40,244 nt of DNA from a virus: positions 1-40,244 of the IMG/VR virus record IMGVR_UViG_3300030451_000220, one strand, 5' to 3'. The translations under genes were made by a program, and so were the position numbers. The notes below the pieces were generated by a model. That model was not told the origin of the DNA. It did not search any database and saw only the letters and a list, made by a program, of their open reading frames with translations. Positions 31,033 to 40,099 of this stretch are shown piece by piece. Each line of letters begins with the position of its first letter. The stretch's first letter is position 1.

Positions 31033-31493
31033 ATTATTATATTAGATCGTCAAAGCGTAATGATTGTTATGAATTATCTAAAACTTTAAGACAGCAAGAT
31101 GCACAAGAGGTATTTGCATCTGGTGGTCGTAACCCTGCTCAAGCGTTAATTAGGGCATACTTGACATCTCACCTACATTGTTATACAATAATACTAGACA
31201 ATGAGGTTGTGGGTATGTTTGGTATATCAAAGATACGTGATGGTGTGGGGTCACCTTGGTTACTTGGGTCTGACAAATTGACAGACTACAAGTTTGAGTT
31301 CCATAAACATGCTAAAGAGCATATAGATACATTTATGGACGAGTATAACGTATTATTTAACTATGTAGACAAACGTAATACTCAGGCTATCAAGTGGATA
31401 AAAAGCCTTGGGTTCACTTTTACTAAGCTAGTGGACAACTTTGGCTACGAACAAAAACCATTTTACGAATTTGTAAAGGCAAATAATGTGTGA
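31029..31493 (+). CDS. GNAT-like protein in the place of T7 gp13
   Basis: 154 residues between nozzle and gp14, where T7 encodes internal protein gp13. The text VFASGGRNPAQALIRAYL, then YTIILDNEVVGMFGISKI and the C-terminal NTQAIKWIKSLGFTFTKLV, is a GNAT acetyltransferase-like layout common to gp13-type proteins of marine podoviruses. An active acetyl-CoA site is not evident. A promoter match at 31161 lies inside. Confidence 0.75.
   Translation: MNYYIRSSKRNDCYELSKTLRQQDAQEVFASGGRNPAQALIRAYLTSHLHCYTIILDNEVVGMFGISKIRDGVGSPWLLGSDKLTDYKFEFHKHAKEHIDTFMDEYNVLFNYVDKRNTQAIKWIKSLGFTFTKLVDNFGYEQKPFYEFVKANNV
31161..31189 (+). promoter_or_regulatory. Isolated sigma-70 promoter match in the late region
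   Basis: TTGACA (31161-31166), 17-base spacer, TACAAT (31184-31189). It is the only good match after about 18 kb, so it could be chance. Confidence 0.35.
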
Positions 31494-32142
31494 TCCTGTT
31501 GTAATGGCTGGTGTTATGATAGTGCAAGCCAATCAAGCTCAAGAAGCTCAGATGGCGGCTGCTAGAGCAACTAATAAGGCATTTGAGGACAACCAGAAAC
31601 TCCAGAATGATGCGTACACAAAAGATATGGAGGCATTCTGGAATGAAGAAGTCGCTATACAGAGACAAATGTATCAAAATGCTGAAGATGCGGCTGATGC
31701 TAAGATCGATATGTTGATAGAGGATCAGGCTAGACGAGCACAATTGACTACAGCTAACCTGGAGTCTGGTGCACTTGGTGCTTCTTCTAACAGGACACTA
31801 GCAGTGCTACGTAGACAAATGGCAGACAGGGCATTTGACCTAGACCAGTCATACCAACGTGGTGTAGAGGCACTACAAGCAGAAGGAAAGGCACTAAAGC
31901 TAGACAAAGTACAACGTAGGTACAGTGCTATGGGTGCTATCAACTCAATGCAACGTGATCCTGGGTTATCTAGTGCAGACAGAGCAATGGGATTATTTGC
32001 CGCTGGTGCTTCTGGGTATGCTATGGGTAAAGATTTGCAATCAGCAGGTGCCAAAGATATAACTTCTGTTCCTCAACGGTCTTATAAAGGAAGAAGAGGA
32101 ATACGAGGTGGAAGATCCTTTTCTGGAGCTAAATTACAATGA
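31486..32142 (+). CDS. Internal virion protein B (T7 gp14 type)
   Basis: 218 residues (T7 196). It starts with a short hydrophobic segment (PVVMAGVMIVQA), continues as an Ala/Gln-rich helix, and has LESGALGASSNRTLAVLRRQ, a segment typical of gp14 homologues. In T7 gp14 is ejected and forms the outer-membrane part of the DNA conduit. It overlaps its neighbours by a few bases. Confidence 0.88.
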   Translation: MCDPVVMAGVMIVQANQAQEAQMAAARATNKAFEDNQKLQNDAYTKDMEAFWNEEVAIQRQMYQNAEDAADAKIDMLIEDQARRAQLTTANLESGALGASSNRTLAVLRRQMADRAFDLDQSYQRGVEALQAEGKALKLDKVQRRYSAMGAINSMQRDPGLSSADRAMGLFAAGASGYAMGKDLQSAGAKDITSVPQRSYKGRRGIRGGRSFSGAKLQ

Positions 32143-33380
32143 GCACACGAGCAGAAATACTAGCTTCTAACAGAGGAAGAGAACCCAAGTCACCTGCAAT
32201 ATACAGAAGGGGCAGAGTAAACAACTCAGCGGCTTACTATCGAGCCGCAAAGCCTCAGATGGATAAAGCAGGTAGGCAAGCAAAAGCACTTGCTGATTTT
32301 ATTGGTGCTGTAGCTAAACCTATTGGACAAGCAGTCAAAGCAGAACAAGATGAGTTTATAGAAGCGGAACGTAACGCAGGTATTGCATCATTTACACGGG
32401 CTACACCAGAGCAACGTGCAAAGATGCGTAGGGCTATTAAGAATGGTATTATATCAGAGTCAGAGTCACCATACTTTAGAGAAGGCGTAAGTATTGCATA
32501 TACTAAGAATTTACTTAGTAGATACAACCAAGACCTGTTTCAAAGGTACGAAGCATGGAGAGAGAAAAACGATCCTAATAGTGGTACATTTGATGCCTTC
32601 TTGGATAATTTTGATGCAGAGTATGCTCCACATTTTGAAACAATACATGAAGAGATACTTGTAGAACACTTTGTCCCAGGTCAAATGGGCATACGTAGGC
32701 AGTTACAACAACGTCATACAGAGCACCTAAATAAAAACTACAGAGAATCTGCTGAAGCCCAACTACAAAATACTATGTTTGATGCTGTTAATGACAGAGC
32801 AAATGAATCTACTGTCGAAGCAGTAACAAATGGTGTTTCTTATGGAAATGCTATAACAACAGGTCAAAAAAATGATGGTGTTGAACTTGATGAACTCATA
32901 GTTATGAGACAAGCTGTAGAGGACGGTTTAACAGCGGAAGAGTTTGATAAAAAAGAACAAAAGAAAAAACCTGTTCGTGTTACCTCTGAAGGAGGAGATT
33001 ATAGTTCTGGTTCTGGTGAATTTAGCACAAAAGCTAGATACAAAATAATAGGATCAGAAGTAGATCGATCTTTACTTAAAAAAGGGGAAAAAATAGTTTA
33101 TAAGGAAGAAGATTATTCTTCTTTAGGCGAAGGAATGGTTAGCCTTCCTTTTATTTTAACGAAAGACGGAAAAGTTATATCCAGAGGAGAGTTAAATAAA
33201 CGTAAAAAAGGTAGTAGTCCTAATCAATACACAGTTATTCCAGGAGATAATCTGACAAAAATAGCTAGAAAATTATCTAAACGATTAAAAAATAAAGTAA
33301 CCGTACAAGACTTACTAGATAAAAATGAAGGTCTAACAAGAGACTCTATTATCACTCCTAAAATAAAGATTAGATACTGA
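32139..33380 (+). CDS. Internal virion protein C, N-terminal part (T7 gp15-like), with a C-terminal LysM domain
   Basis: 413 residues. Residues 1 to ~260 are gp15-like helical ejection-protein text (YFREGVSIAYTKNLLSRY, then TFDAFLDNFDAEYAPHFE and RRQLQQRHTEHLNKNY). From ~278 the text changes to an unrelated Lys/Ser/Glu-rich segment. The last 51 residues, starting YTVIPGDNLTKIARKL, read as a LysM peptidoglycan-binding repeat. The 3' part (about 32,950-33,380) is richer in A/T than the flanks, as if inserted. The rest of gp15 appears to be the next gene. LysM could anchor the ejected conduit in the cell wall. Confidence 0.75.
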   Translation: MSTRAEILASNRGREPKSPAIYRRGRVNNSAAYYRAAKPQMDKAGRQAKALADFIGAVAKPIGQAVKAEQDEFIEAERNAGIASFTRATPEQRAKMRRAIKNGIISESESPYFREGVSIAYTKNLLSRYNQDLFQRYEAWREKNDPNSGTFDAFLDNFDAEYAPHFETIHEEILVEHFVPGQMGIRRQLQQRHTEHLNKNYRESAEAQLQNTMFDAVNDRANESTVEAVTNGVSYGNAITTGQKNDGVELDELIVMRQAVEDGLTAEEFDKKEQKKKPVRVTSEGGDYSSGSGEFSTKARYKIIGSEVDRSLLKKGEKIVYKEEDYSSLGEGMVSLPFILTKDGKVISRGELNKRKKGSSPNQYTVIPGDNLTKIARKLSKRLKNKVTVQDLLDKNEGLTRDSIITPKIKIRY

Positions 33381-34849
33381 TGAAAGAACTAACAGAAAAA
33401 GAACAAGGACAAAAAGAGTTACAAGAAAGATACCTATCTTTACAGGGTAAACATGATAGTAACAACCCTTCATTTAAATTAAGTCGTCAGATCAACACTA
33501 TCTTGGCAGATGCTCGTGAACAAGGGTTTCACGATATGGGCAAACTTAACAAGATGATGGCTGAAACGATAGCCAATCGTGCTCTTATTACCAAAGACAA
33601 AGAGTTTCTTGACTTTATATATGAGATAAAAACTCATGGAGGGGCTAACTACGGTAAAACAACTGCTGGTCAAAATTTGATAAATGGTGTTGGTTCACAG
33701 ATAGATACTGACCTAGAGCAAGATGAGGATCGTGCTTGGACAGAAAGTCAGAGAGCAAAGGCTAGACAGCTAGAAGCGTTTAACATAGAGATAGGACAAT
33801 TAAGAAAAGACCGAGGTAGTGAGAATTACAATGAGAACCTGGGAAGCATTATTCAGAGAATGAATGACGCAGGATTCATAAATCAAACAGAAGCTATACT
33901 AACTTTTGAAGATCAGGTTAAAAAGAGGGAAAGGATAGATGAAACCATAACTTTAGGTGACCCTAGAGCAAAGAAGTATCTTACATTATTCCAGGAAGAT
34001 GGTAAACAGGCTATGCTAAGAGCACTAATAGAAGATGGTATCTCTATGGATAGTCAGGTTATTAGTGTTATAACAAGTTCTGATGAAGAAATAGATGACC
34101 TTACTACTAATAAGTATTACACTTCTTCTCTAGGTATGTTTGAGGAACGTCTTAGAAACTTTGCTAACAAAAAGCTACAAGGTCTATTAGCCGAAATGCA
34201 GTCAGTGATGACTCCAGAACAAATTAAAAAACCTGAAGCATTCTTTGTTAAACTTCAGGAAATAATGTTAAATGTGCAAGAGAGACTAAAAGACCAGTAT
34301 TATGGTATAGCATTGATGGAAGATGGGAGAAGGAGTTTTGACAACTTTAACACACAACAAAAAGAAGCCTTCTTCAATATGCTACGTCCTGACTACAATA
34401 GTAAAGAGGAGGACAGTCTTGGATTTATTTTAAGGCAGGGTGGTGAGGATCTGGAAGAGATAATGAGAACACACCTACATACAACTCCTTTAGCTGGTGA
34501 CCTGAGTATTGAGCAACAGGAAACACTAAAAGAAACTCAAGCTGTGTACAAGATATTACATGGCACAGATGCTCCCACAGGTGCTGATAATTTACCTATT
34601 CCAGAAATACTGTTAATGCAGTATGATAAGCTAGTTAAAGAACTAGAGGCTACTGGTTCTATTGCAGATTATGTAGCAGGTGCTCTTAACTTTGAAAACC
34701 CTTTGATTGACTATGTAGAAAAACAAGTAACAGGTCTAAGTTTTAACACATATAAAACTTTAGATGACGATGAAAAAGACATGGTAGATTTAGTTTTAGA
34801 AAAATTAGAAGACAGGATTATAAAACTACAACCAGGAAAAACTAGATGA
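33380..34849 (+). CDS. Internal virion protein C, remaining part (T7 gp15-like)
   Basis: 489 residues, beginning MKELTEKEQGQKELQERYL at the stop of the LysM-tailed gene (one-base overlap). It is helical throughout and acidic. The NRALITKDKEFLDFIYEIKTHGG and RAWTESQRAKARQLEAF segments are typical of the middle of gp15 homologues, supporting the view that a single ancestral gp15 (747 residues in T7) is encoded here as two chains. The weak ribosome site and the overlap suggest coupled translation. Confidence 0.7.
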   Translation: MKELTEKEQGQKELQERYLSLQGKHDSNNPSFKLSRQINTILADAREQGFHDMGKLNKMMAETIANRALITKDKEFLDFIYEIKTHGGANYGKTTAGQNLINGVGSQIDTDLEQDEDRAWTESQRAKARQLEAFNIEIGQLRKDRGSENYNENLGSIIQRMNDAGFINQTEAILTFEDQVKKRERIDETITLGDPRAKKYLTLFQEDGKQAMLRALIEDGISMDSQVISVITSSDEEIDDLTTNKYYTSSLGMFEERLRNFANKKLQGLLAEMQSVMTPEQIKKPEAFFVKLQEIMLNVQERLKDQYYGIALMEDGRRSFDNFNTQQKEAFFNMLRPDYNSKEEDSLGFILRQGGEDLEEIMRTHLHTTPLAGDLSIEQQETLKETQAVYKILHGTDAPTGADNLPIPEILLMQYDKLVKELEATGSIADYVAGALNFENPLIDYVEKQVTGLSFNTYKTLDDDEKDMVDLVLEKLEDRIIKLQPGKTR

Positions 34850-37800
34850 ATTTATGGCAAATAGAAGACTTATATAAAGATGCGGATGCACGAGACAAAA
34901 AAGCCACGATAGCAGAAGGTCTAAGTAGGTCGCAACTAAGGTTTAGAGAAAAACTAAGAGCCAGAGGATTAGAAGTTCCTACATCGATACCAGAGGTAGA
35001 ACAAGAATTTAACATTGATGATGTCAAACCCACAGAAACAGAAACCACAGTACGAGAGGCTGTAAAAGGGGCCGCACAGGGTTACCTATTCGACACAACA
35101 GAAAACATCTTAACCTCAGTAGAAGACTACAGACCTGATGTTATACCAGATGACATGCTTGTGTTCAACATTCCTGGACTAAAGAACTATGACGAAAAGA
35201 AACCTTTTATTGACATTATAAGCAGAGAAGAGTTTAACAAAATGAAGGAGAAAAAGCAGATTAGCTATCTCCCTCAGATGATGAACGAAGGTTCTGCTAC
35301 ATTTGAATTCACTAGAACTATGGGTAAGGTTATCCAGAGTTTGCAGATGGGAGGTGTAGTTACAAAACCTTTTACTTCTGTAATGCCACAGGCTTTAGGT
35401 GTACAAAAAGGCTTAGAGATAATAGCCCCAGGTGCTGTAGCTTCTCAACTAGCTTTTATGCCCTACGAGGAAAGATTCTCTAACATGATGACAGAGGTAG
35501 TGCAAGATACACCTTTTGATCTTACTCAGCCTTTCTTTGAGTGGTTACAAGCTGACGACAATAACAACATAGCTGAAGAACGGTTTAAGATGGCACTAGA
35601 GTCTATTGTACTCGATGCCGCTTTTGGTACTGTGTTTAAGTTGTACAAAGCAAGGCGTGATATTATGAAGGGCATTCTTAACAAGAAAGCACCAGAAGAA
35701 CTCGCAGAAATAGAGACTCAAGCAGTTGCTAGAATTAACGACACTAAACACACAAAGAAAGAGTTACCTTCGTCAGAGAAAGGACTGAAGCCTTCTGCAC
35801 AAGTTCTTAACGCTAAACCAGATAATCAAGATGTATTTACAAGTGCAGAAGCGGCAGAAGGACTTATTGACACATTAGTGAATGGTAATTTAAAAGAAGT
35901 AGAACCTGGGAGTGCATACAAAGTATTTAATACAAAGTTCCTAGAGGATACAGAGGCTTCTGATGTTGTGGGTTTAATTTCTAAAATGCTCAAGCCTGAG
36001 ATGACCCAGAGGTACAAAGATATACCAAAGGGACCAAAGACTTTAAAAGAGCTAGAAGAAAAAGGAATAAAACTACAGGATACACTGCAAGGTCAAAGCA
36101 TCGTTAATAATCTTGATGACATAGCTAGTCAGATGGGAATGGATCGAGACTTGCTTCTTGAAAACATGACCAAGAACTTTGATGAAAGCATTGCAGACTT
36201 AGATATTAAAGTATTGGCATACAGAGGGGCCATAGGGCAGTATGGAACTGAACTTGCACAAATTGCAAAAGCTATTGTAAATAACCCTGATGGTATGGCA
36301 AACAAGCTATTACGAGCTAGGTTTATTAAAACATTTGAAAGAGCAAAAGATGCTGAAGTTTTATTTGGTGAGACAAAAAGGATTATAGCTCGATCTACAA
36401 CTGTACAAAGAATACCTTTTAAAACTAAACCTGCTACAGCAGAAGAGATGCAAGCCTTAGATGATGTACTCAAGGCTTACAAGCTAGACACAGATGGAAT
36501 GCAGATTCTTGCAAAATCTATAGAAACTGCAAAGGGGCCACTTCAGTCATTACGTATTGCTGAGTTAGGATCTGAGACTCTTGCAAAACGTGGTGGACGA
36601 GCAATGATTGAGTTTTACAGAGGATTACTACTTGCCAGTGCAAAGACTCATGTAACAAACATTGTCTCTGGGACTATTGAAACTCTTGTTACACCTGCTA
36701 CTAGATATGCTGGTAGTATATGGACAGGAGATAAAGAAGTACAAAAAGAAGTAGGAAGACATATTGCAGGTCTTGGATATGGATTTCTTGAGTCTGGTAG
36801 GATGATGTTAAAATCTATGCTCAAAGAGCAAAACATATTAGATCCTATGGGTACAAAGTTAGATGGACTCATATCCCCACATGGTAATGCTATTGCTATG
36901 AAAAAGCTAAATCCAAACAAAGGGGAGTGGCATCCAGTAAACTGGGTTAGCCAAGCAGTCAACTACACTGGTAAACTAGCACGTGGTTCTATGAGGATAC
37001 TAGGTGGAGAAGACGAGTTCTTTAAACAATGGAACTACAGAGCACAAGCGTATGCAAAGATAACAAAAGATTTACCTGAGTTTTCATCACGCAAACAACG
37101 TAAAGCATTCATCGACAAAGAGATGGACAAGTATTTCGATGAGCTTGGAAGAGGTACAAATGATAGCATGATGGAGTACGCTAAGAAAGTAACTTTTACA
37201 GAAGAGTTAAGACCTGGGTCATGGGCCGCAGGTTTGCATAAGTTAGCTGTAAAGAATCCACCAGTTCAGCTATTCTTTCCTTTTGTGCGAACTCCTGCTA
37301 ATATCTTTACAAGAGCTTTCCAAAGAACTCCTATATTTAACAGGTTATCGAAAACTCATAGAGAAATGATGGAGTCTTCTGATCCTGCAATCAGAGCACA
37401 AGCGGCTGGTAATACTGCACTAGGAGTTGTTCTATATGGTGGAGCTTTGTCATTTGTAATGAGTGGAAGAGTTACTGGTCCAGGACCGTTGGACCCTGAT
37501 AGAAACAAGGTGTGGAGGCAAGCAGGAAATCAACCATACTCTATTAGAACCAATGATGACAATTGGGTATCTTACAATCGTTTAGATCCTACTTTCTTAC
37601 CACTTGTTATACTAACGTCAGCAGTAGAAAATGCAGACACTTATGCACAAGTAGAAGATAGTTTTGCAAAAACTGCTAGTCTTGCAGTTATGGGATTTAT
37701 TAGGGCAGTATCAGATCGTACCTATTTACAAGGTCTGCAAACAATGCTAGAGACTGTTACAATGTATACTTCTGGTAATGCAGATCGAATGTGGGAACCT

Positions 37801-38409
37801 GTGCAAAACCTAGCTTCTAACTTAATCCCAGGTGCAGTTAGTCAATTCGATGGTGATGATGCTTTTCATGAGGCACTCAGCTTTCAAGAAAGGCTAATGA
37901 GAAGGGCACCAGGAGTTACAGGATATAGTGCTCCTAAACATAGCTGGCTCACAGGAGAAGCAATTGTAACACCATTAGGATACAACACTGGTATTCCAGT
38001 AGAGCAGGGTTCTCCTAACCCTTATCTGATGGAAATCGTCAGGATGGGGAGGTCTATAAGTCCTCCAAATACCTATATAGGCAACGTACCTTTGACTGGC
38101 CCACAGTATGCTGAGTTAAACAAACTAATAGGTAATACTGAAATAGGTGGAAGAACTTTGCTTGAAACACTAGGTCAACTCATGGAATCACCACAGTATG
38201 ACTTTGATCCTAGACGAAAGTACAATCCTGACTATGACGATTTTAGAGTTAAGGCAGTTAAAGATGTCATTAGAGGATACAAAAGTGCTGCTCAGAAACT
38301 CTTGTTAGCTCAAGACCAATCATTGCTTCAACAAGTAATGGAAGACAGGATGAATGCAATATCAGTAGGCACAGGAGGTCAACAGTTATTTGAGTTGAAC
38401 CAAAGGTAA
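34846..38409 (+). CDS. Internal virion protein D (T7 gp16-like), no transglycosylase domain seen
   Basis: 1187 residues (T7 1318). The landmarks of large ejection proteins are FYRGLLLASAKTHVTNIVSG near 588-607 and LFFPFVRTPANIFTRAFQRTP near 807-827. A hydrophobic stretch follows around VVLYGGALSFVM. T7 gp16 begins with a soluble lytic transglycosylase; here the N-terminal 150 residues lack the E-S and GxMQ signature. The wall-opening role may pass to the LysM protein, the M15 peptidase or another virion protein. Confidence 0.85.
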   Translation: MNLWQIEDLYKDADARDKKATIAEGLSRSQLRFREKLRARGLEVPTSIPEVEQEFNIDDVKPTETETTVREAVKGAAQGYLFDTTENILTSVEDYRPDVIPDDMLVFNIPGLKNYDEKKPFIDIISREEFNKMKEKKQISYLPQMMNEGSATFEFTRTMGKVIQSLQMGGVVTKPFTSVMPQALGVQKGLEIIAPGAVASQLAFMPYEERFSNMMTEVVQDTPFDLTQPFFEWLQADDNNNIAEERFKMALESIVLDAAFGTVFKLYKARRDIMKGILNKKAPEELAEIETQAVARINDTKHTKKELPSSEKGLKPSAQVLNAKPDNQDVFTSAEAAEGLIDTLVNGNLKEVEPGSAYKVFNTKFLEDTEASDVVGLISKMLKPEMTQRYKDIPKGPKTLKELEEKGIKLQDTLQGQSIVNNLDDIASQMGMDRDLLLENMTKNFDESIADLDIKVLAYRGAIGQYGTELAQIAKAIVNNPDGMANKLLRARFIKTFERAKDAEVLFGETKRIIARSTTVQRIPFKTKPATAEEMQALDDVLKAYKLDTDGMQILAKSIETAKGPLQSLRIAELGSETLAKRGGRAMIEFYRGLLLASAKTHVTNIVSGTIETLVTPATRYAGSIWTGDKEVQKEVGRHIAGLGYGFLESGRMMLKSMLKEQNILDPMGTKLDGLISPHGNAIAMKKLNPNKGEWHPVNWVSQAVNYTGKLARGSMRILGGEDEFFKQWNYRAQAYAKITKDLPEFSSRKQRKAFIDKEMDKYFDELGRGTNDSMMEYAKKVTFTEELRPGSWAAGLHKLAVKNPPVQLFFPFVRTPANIFTRAFQRTPIFNRLSKTHREMMESSDPAIRAQAAGNTALGVVLYGGALSFVMSGRVTGPGPLDPDRNKVWRQAGNQPYSIRTNDDNWVSYNRLDPTFLPLVILTSAVENADTYAQVEDSFAKTASLAVMGFIRAVSDRTYLQGLQTMLETVTMYTSGNADRMWEPVQNLASNLIPGAVSQFDGDDAFHEALSFQERLMRRAPGVTGYSAPKHSWLTGEAIVTPLGYNTGIPVEQGSPNPYLMEIVRMGRSISPPNTYIGNVPLTGPQYAELNKLIGNTEIGGRTLLETLGQLMESPQYDFDPRRKYNPDYDDFRVKAVKDVIRGYKSAAQKLLLAQDQSLLQQVMEDRMNAISVGTGGQQLFELNQR

Positions 38410-38440
38410 TACGACATTTACGGATTGAACTTAATTAAAT

Positions 38441-40096
38441 ATGTCTTCATTAACGAGTTTTACACTAACAGTATCTGGGTATAGTTCAGGTACTATAGAC
38501 TTATCTTACGATGGTCTTGATTTTACACCTTCAGCCACAGATTCTTACAAGTCTACAAGTGGTGACGTATTTAAGGTGTTTATTAATGGTGTAAGAATTT
38601 ATAGACAAGATGACTCAATTTATGCTAGTGGTAATGGTTTCCTAGAATCTACTGATAATACAACTGGTAACACATTAAATGGTATTACGGATACTGGTAC
38701 TACAAATTGGGGAAGAACCAGTAACACAGTTTGGGTTATCAACACAACAGCAAACAAAGTTGTTTTGAATCCTACCCAAATAGCTCTTACAACTTTATAT
38801 GGATCAACATCACCAGGATTAGGCATTACTGTCTCTAACGGAGATATTATTGAGCTACGTAGGTCAGTACAAGACCTAAAGACACCAGCAGTAGACTTTA
38901 GTAACGCATCAATCCTTACAGAACAAGACTTAGATAACTCTGCCAAGAACGTATTCCACGTAGCACAGCAAGCGGTAAGTGATGTAGGAGATGCCTTAAA
39001 GTATAACACAGGTACTTCATCATACCAAAGTTATGTTCCAGGTACATCTAGTAATGCTAAAATATCTAATGTTGCTGACCCTACAGCCGCAAATGATGCC
39101 GCAAATAAGACCTATGTAGACGGAAGTAGTAACACAGTTACAGTAGCTACTAATATTACAAATGTTAATCATGTTGCTGGACAGATTAGTCCTACTAATA
39201 ATATATCAACAGTTGCAGGATCAGTAACAGCAGGACACATAGCTACAGTTGCAGGAGATCAAGTTGACATTGGTAAAGTAGCAGGTAAAGAAACTGAAAT
39301 TGGTAAATTAGGAGCAAGTGATTTCGCTGATGCACCTAATGGTTATTTAGTTAAATTAGGAGCAGATGCCTTTAGTAATGCTTCTAATGGTTATATTAAG
39401 AAAGTTGCTGACATTGATAGTAATGTAACTACTGTAGCTGGTATCCAAACAGATGTCACTACAGTTGCAGGAAAATCTACTGAAATTGATACTATTGTAA
39501 ATAAATATGATGGTACTACAGCATCTAGTGGTACTAATAAAAATCTAGTGCAAATAGATACTGTAGCTGATGCAGTGGCTAACATAAATACTTTAGCTAC
39601 AAATATATCTGATATAAATCGAGTTGAAGATAGTATTACTAATGTAGATGCTGTTGCAGGTTCTATCGCAGGATCACTAACATACGCAGTTACTGTTGCT
39701 GCATATAATAACGCAGATTATTTTTATTTAGATGGGATAAAAAATCCTACAATTACTTTAACAAGAGGGTTTACCTATACGTTTGATCAGTCAGCAGGAA
39801 CTAACTCAGGTCACCTTTTACTATTTAAAGATAGTGCAGGTAACGCATATACAAATGGGGTTACCTCATCTGGCACTCTTGGACAAGCAGGAGCAAAGAC
39901 TGTATTTGTAGTACCTGCAAATGCTCCAGATAGTCTTAGGTACTATTGTTCAGCACACGGAAACAATATGGGTAATACAATAACTGTAGTAAATAATGAC
40001 TTAGGAGAAGTAGCTTCTATTGGAGCATCTACCATTAACTTAGTAGCAACAAATGCAGAATCAAACGCAATCGTTATGGGAATAGCTTTAGGATAA
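38441..40096 (+). CDS. Tail fibre (T7 gp17-like N-terminus) with a C-terminal cupredoxin-like domain
   Basis: 551 residues. The N-terminal ~190 residues match the T7 fibre virion-binding domain: a FKVFINGVRIYRQDD strand, LRRSVQDLKTPAVDF, and SILTEQDLDNSAKNVFHVAQQA. The central part has repeats of the type TTVAGI-TDVTTVAGK, a trimeric stalk. Residues ~422-516 form a separate beta domain with H458 in NSGHLLLF and C503, H506 and M510 in YYCSAHGNNMG, which reads as the four-ligand type 1 copper site of cupredoxins. It may instead be a copper-free carbohydrate-binding sandwich. Receptor specificity cannot be predicted. Confidence 0.85.
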   Translation: MSSLTSFTLTVSGYSSGTIDLSYDGLDFTPSATDSYKSTSGDVFKVFINGVRIYRQDDSIYASGNGFLESTDNTTGNTLNGITDTGTTNWGRTSNTVWVINTTANKVVLNPTQIALTTLYGSTSPGLGITVSNGDIIELRRSVQDLKTPAVDFSNASILTEQDLDNSAKNVFHVAQQAVSDVGDALKYNTGTSSYQSYVPGTSSNAKISNVADPTAANDAANKTYVDGSSNTVTVATNITNVNHVAGQISPTNNISTVAGSVTAGHIATVAGDQVDIGKVAGKETEIGKLGASDFADAPNGYLVKLGADAFSNASNGYIKKVADIDSNVTTVAGIQTDVTTVAGKSTEIDTIVNKYDGTTASSGTNKNLVQIDTVADAVANINTLATNISDINRVEDSITNVDAVAGSIAGSLTYAVTVAAYNNADYFYLDGIKNPTITLTRGFTYTFDQSAGTNSGHLLLFKDSAGNAYTNGVTSSGTLGQAGAKTVFVVPANAPDSLRYYCSAHGNNMGNTITVVNNDLGEVASIGASTINLVATNAESNAIVMGIALG

Positions 40097-40099
40097 CAC

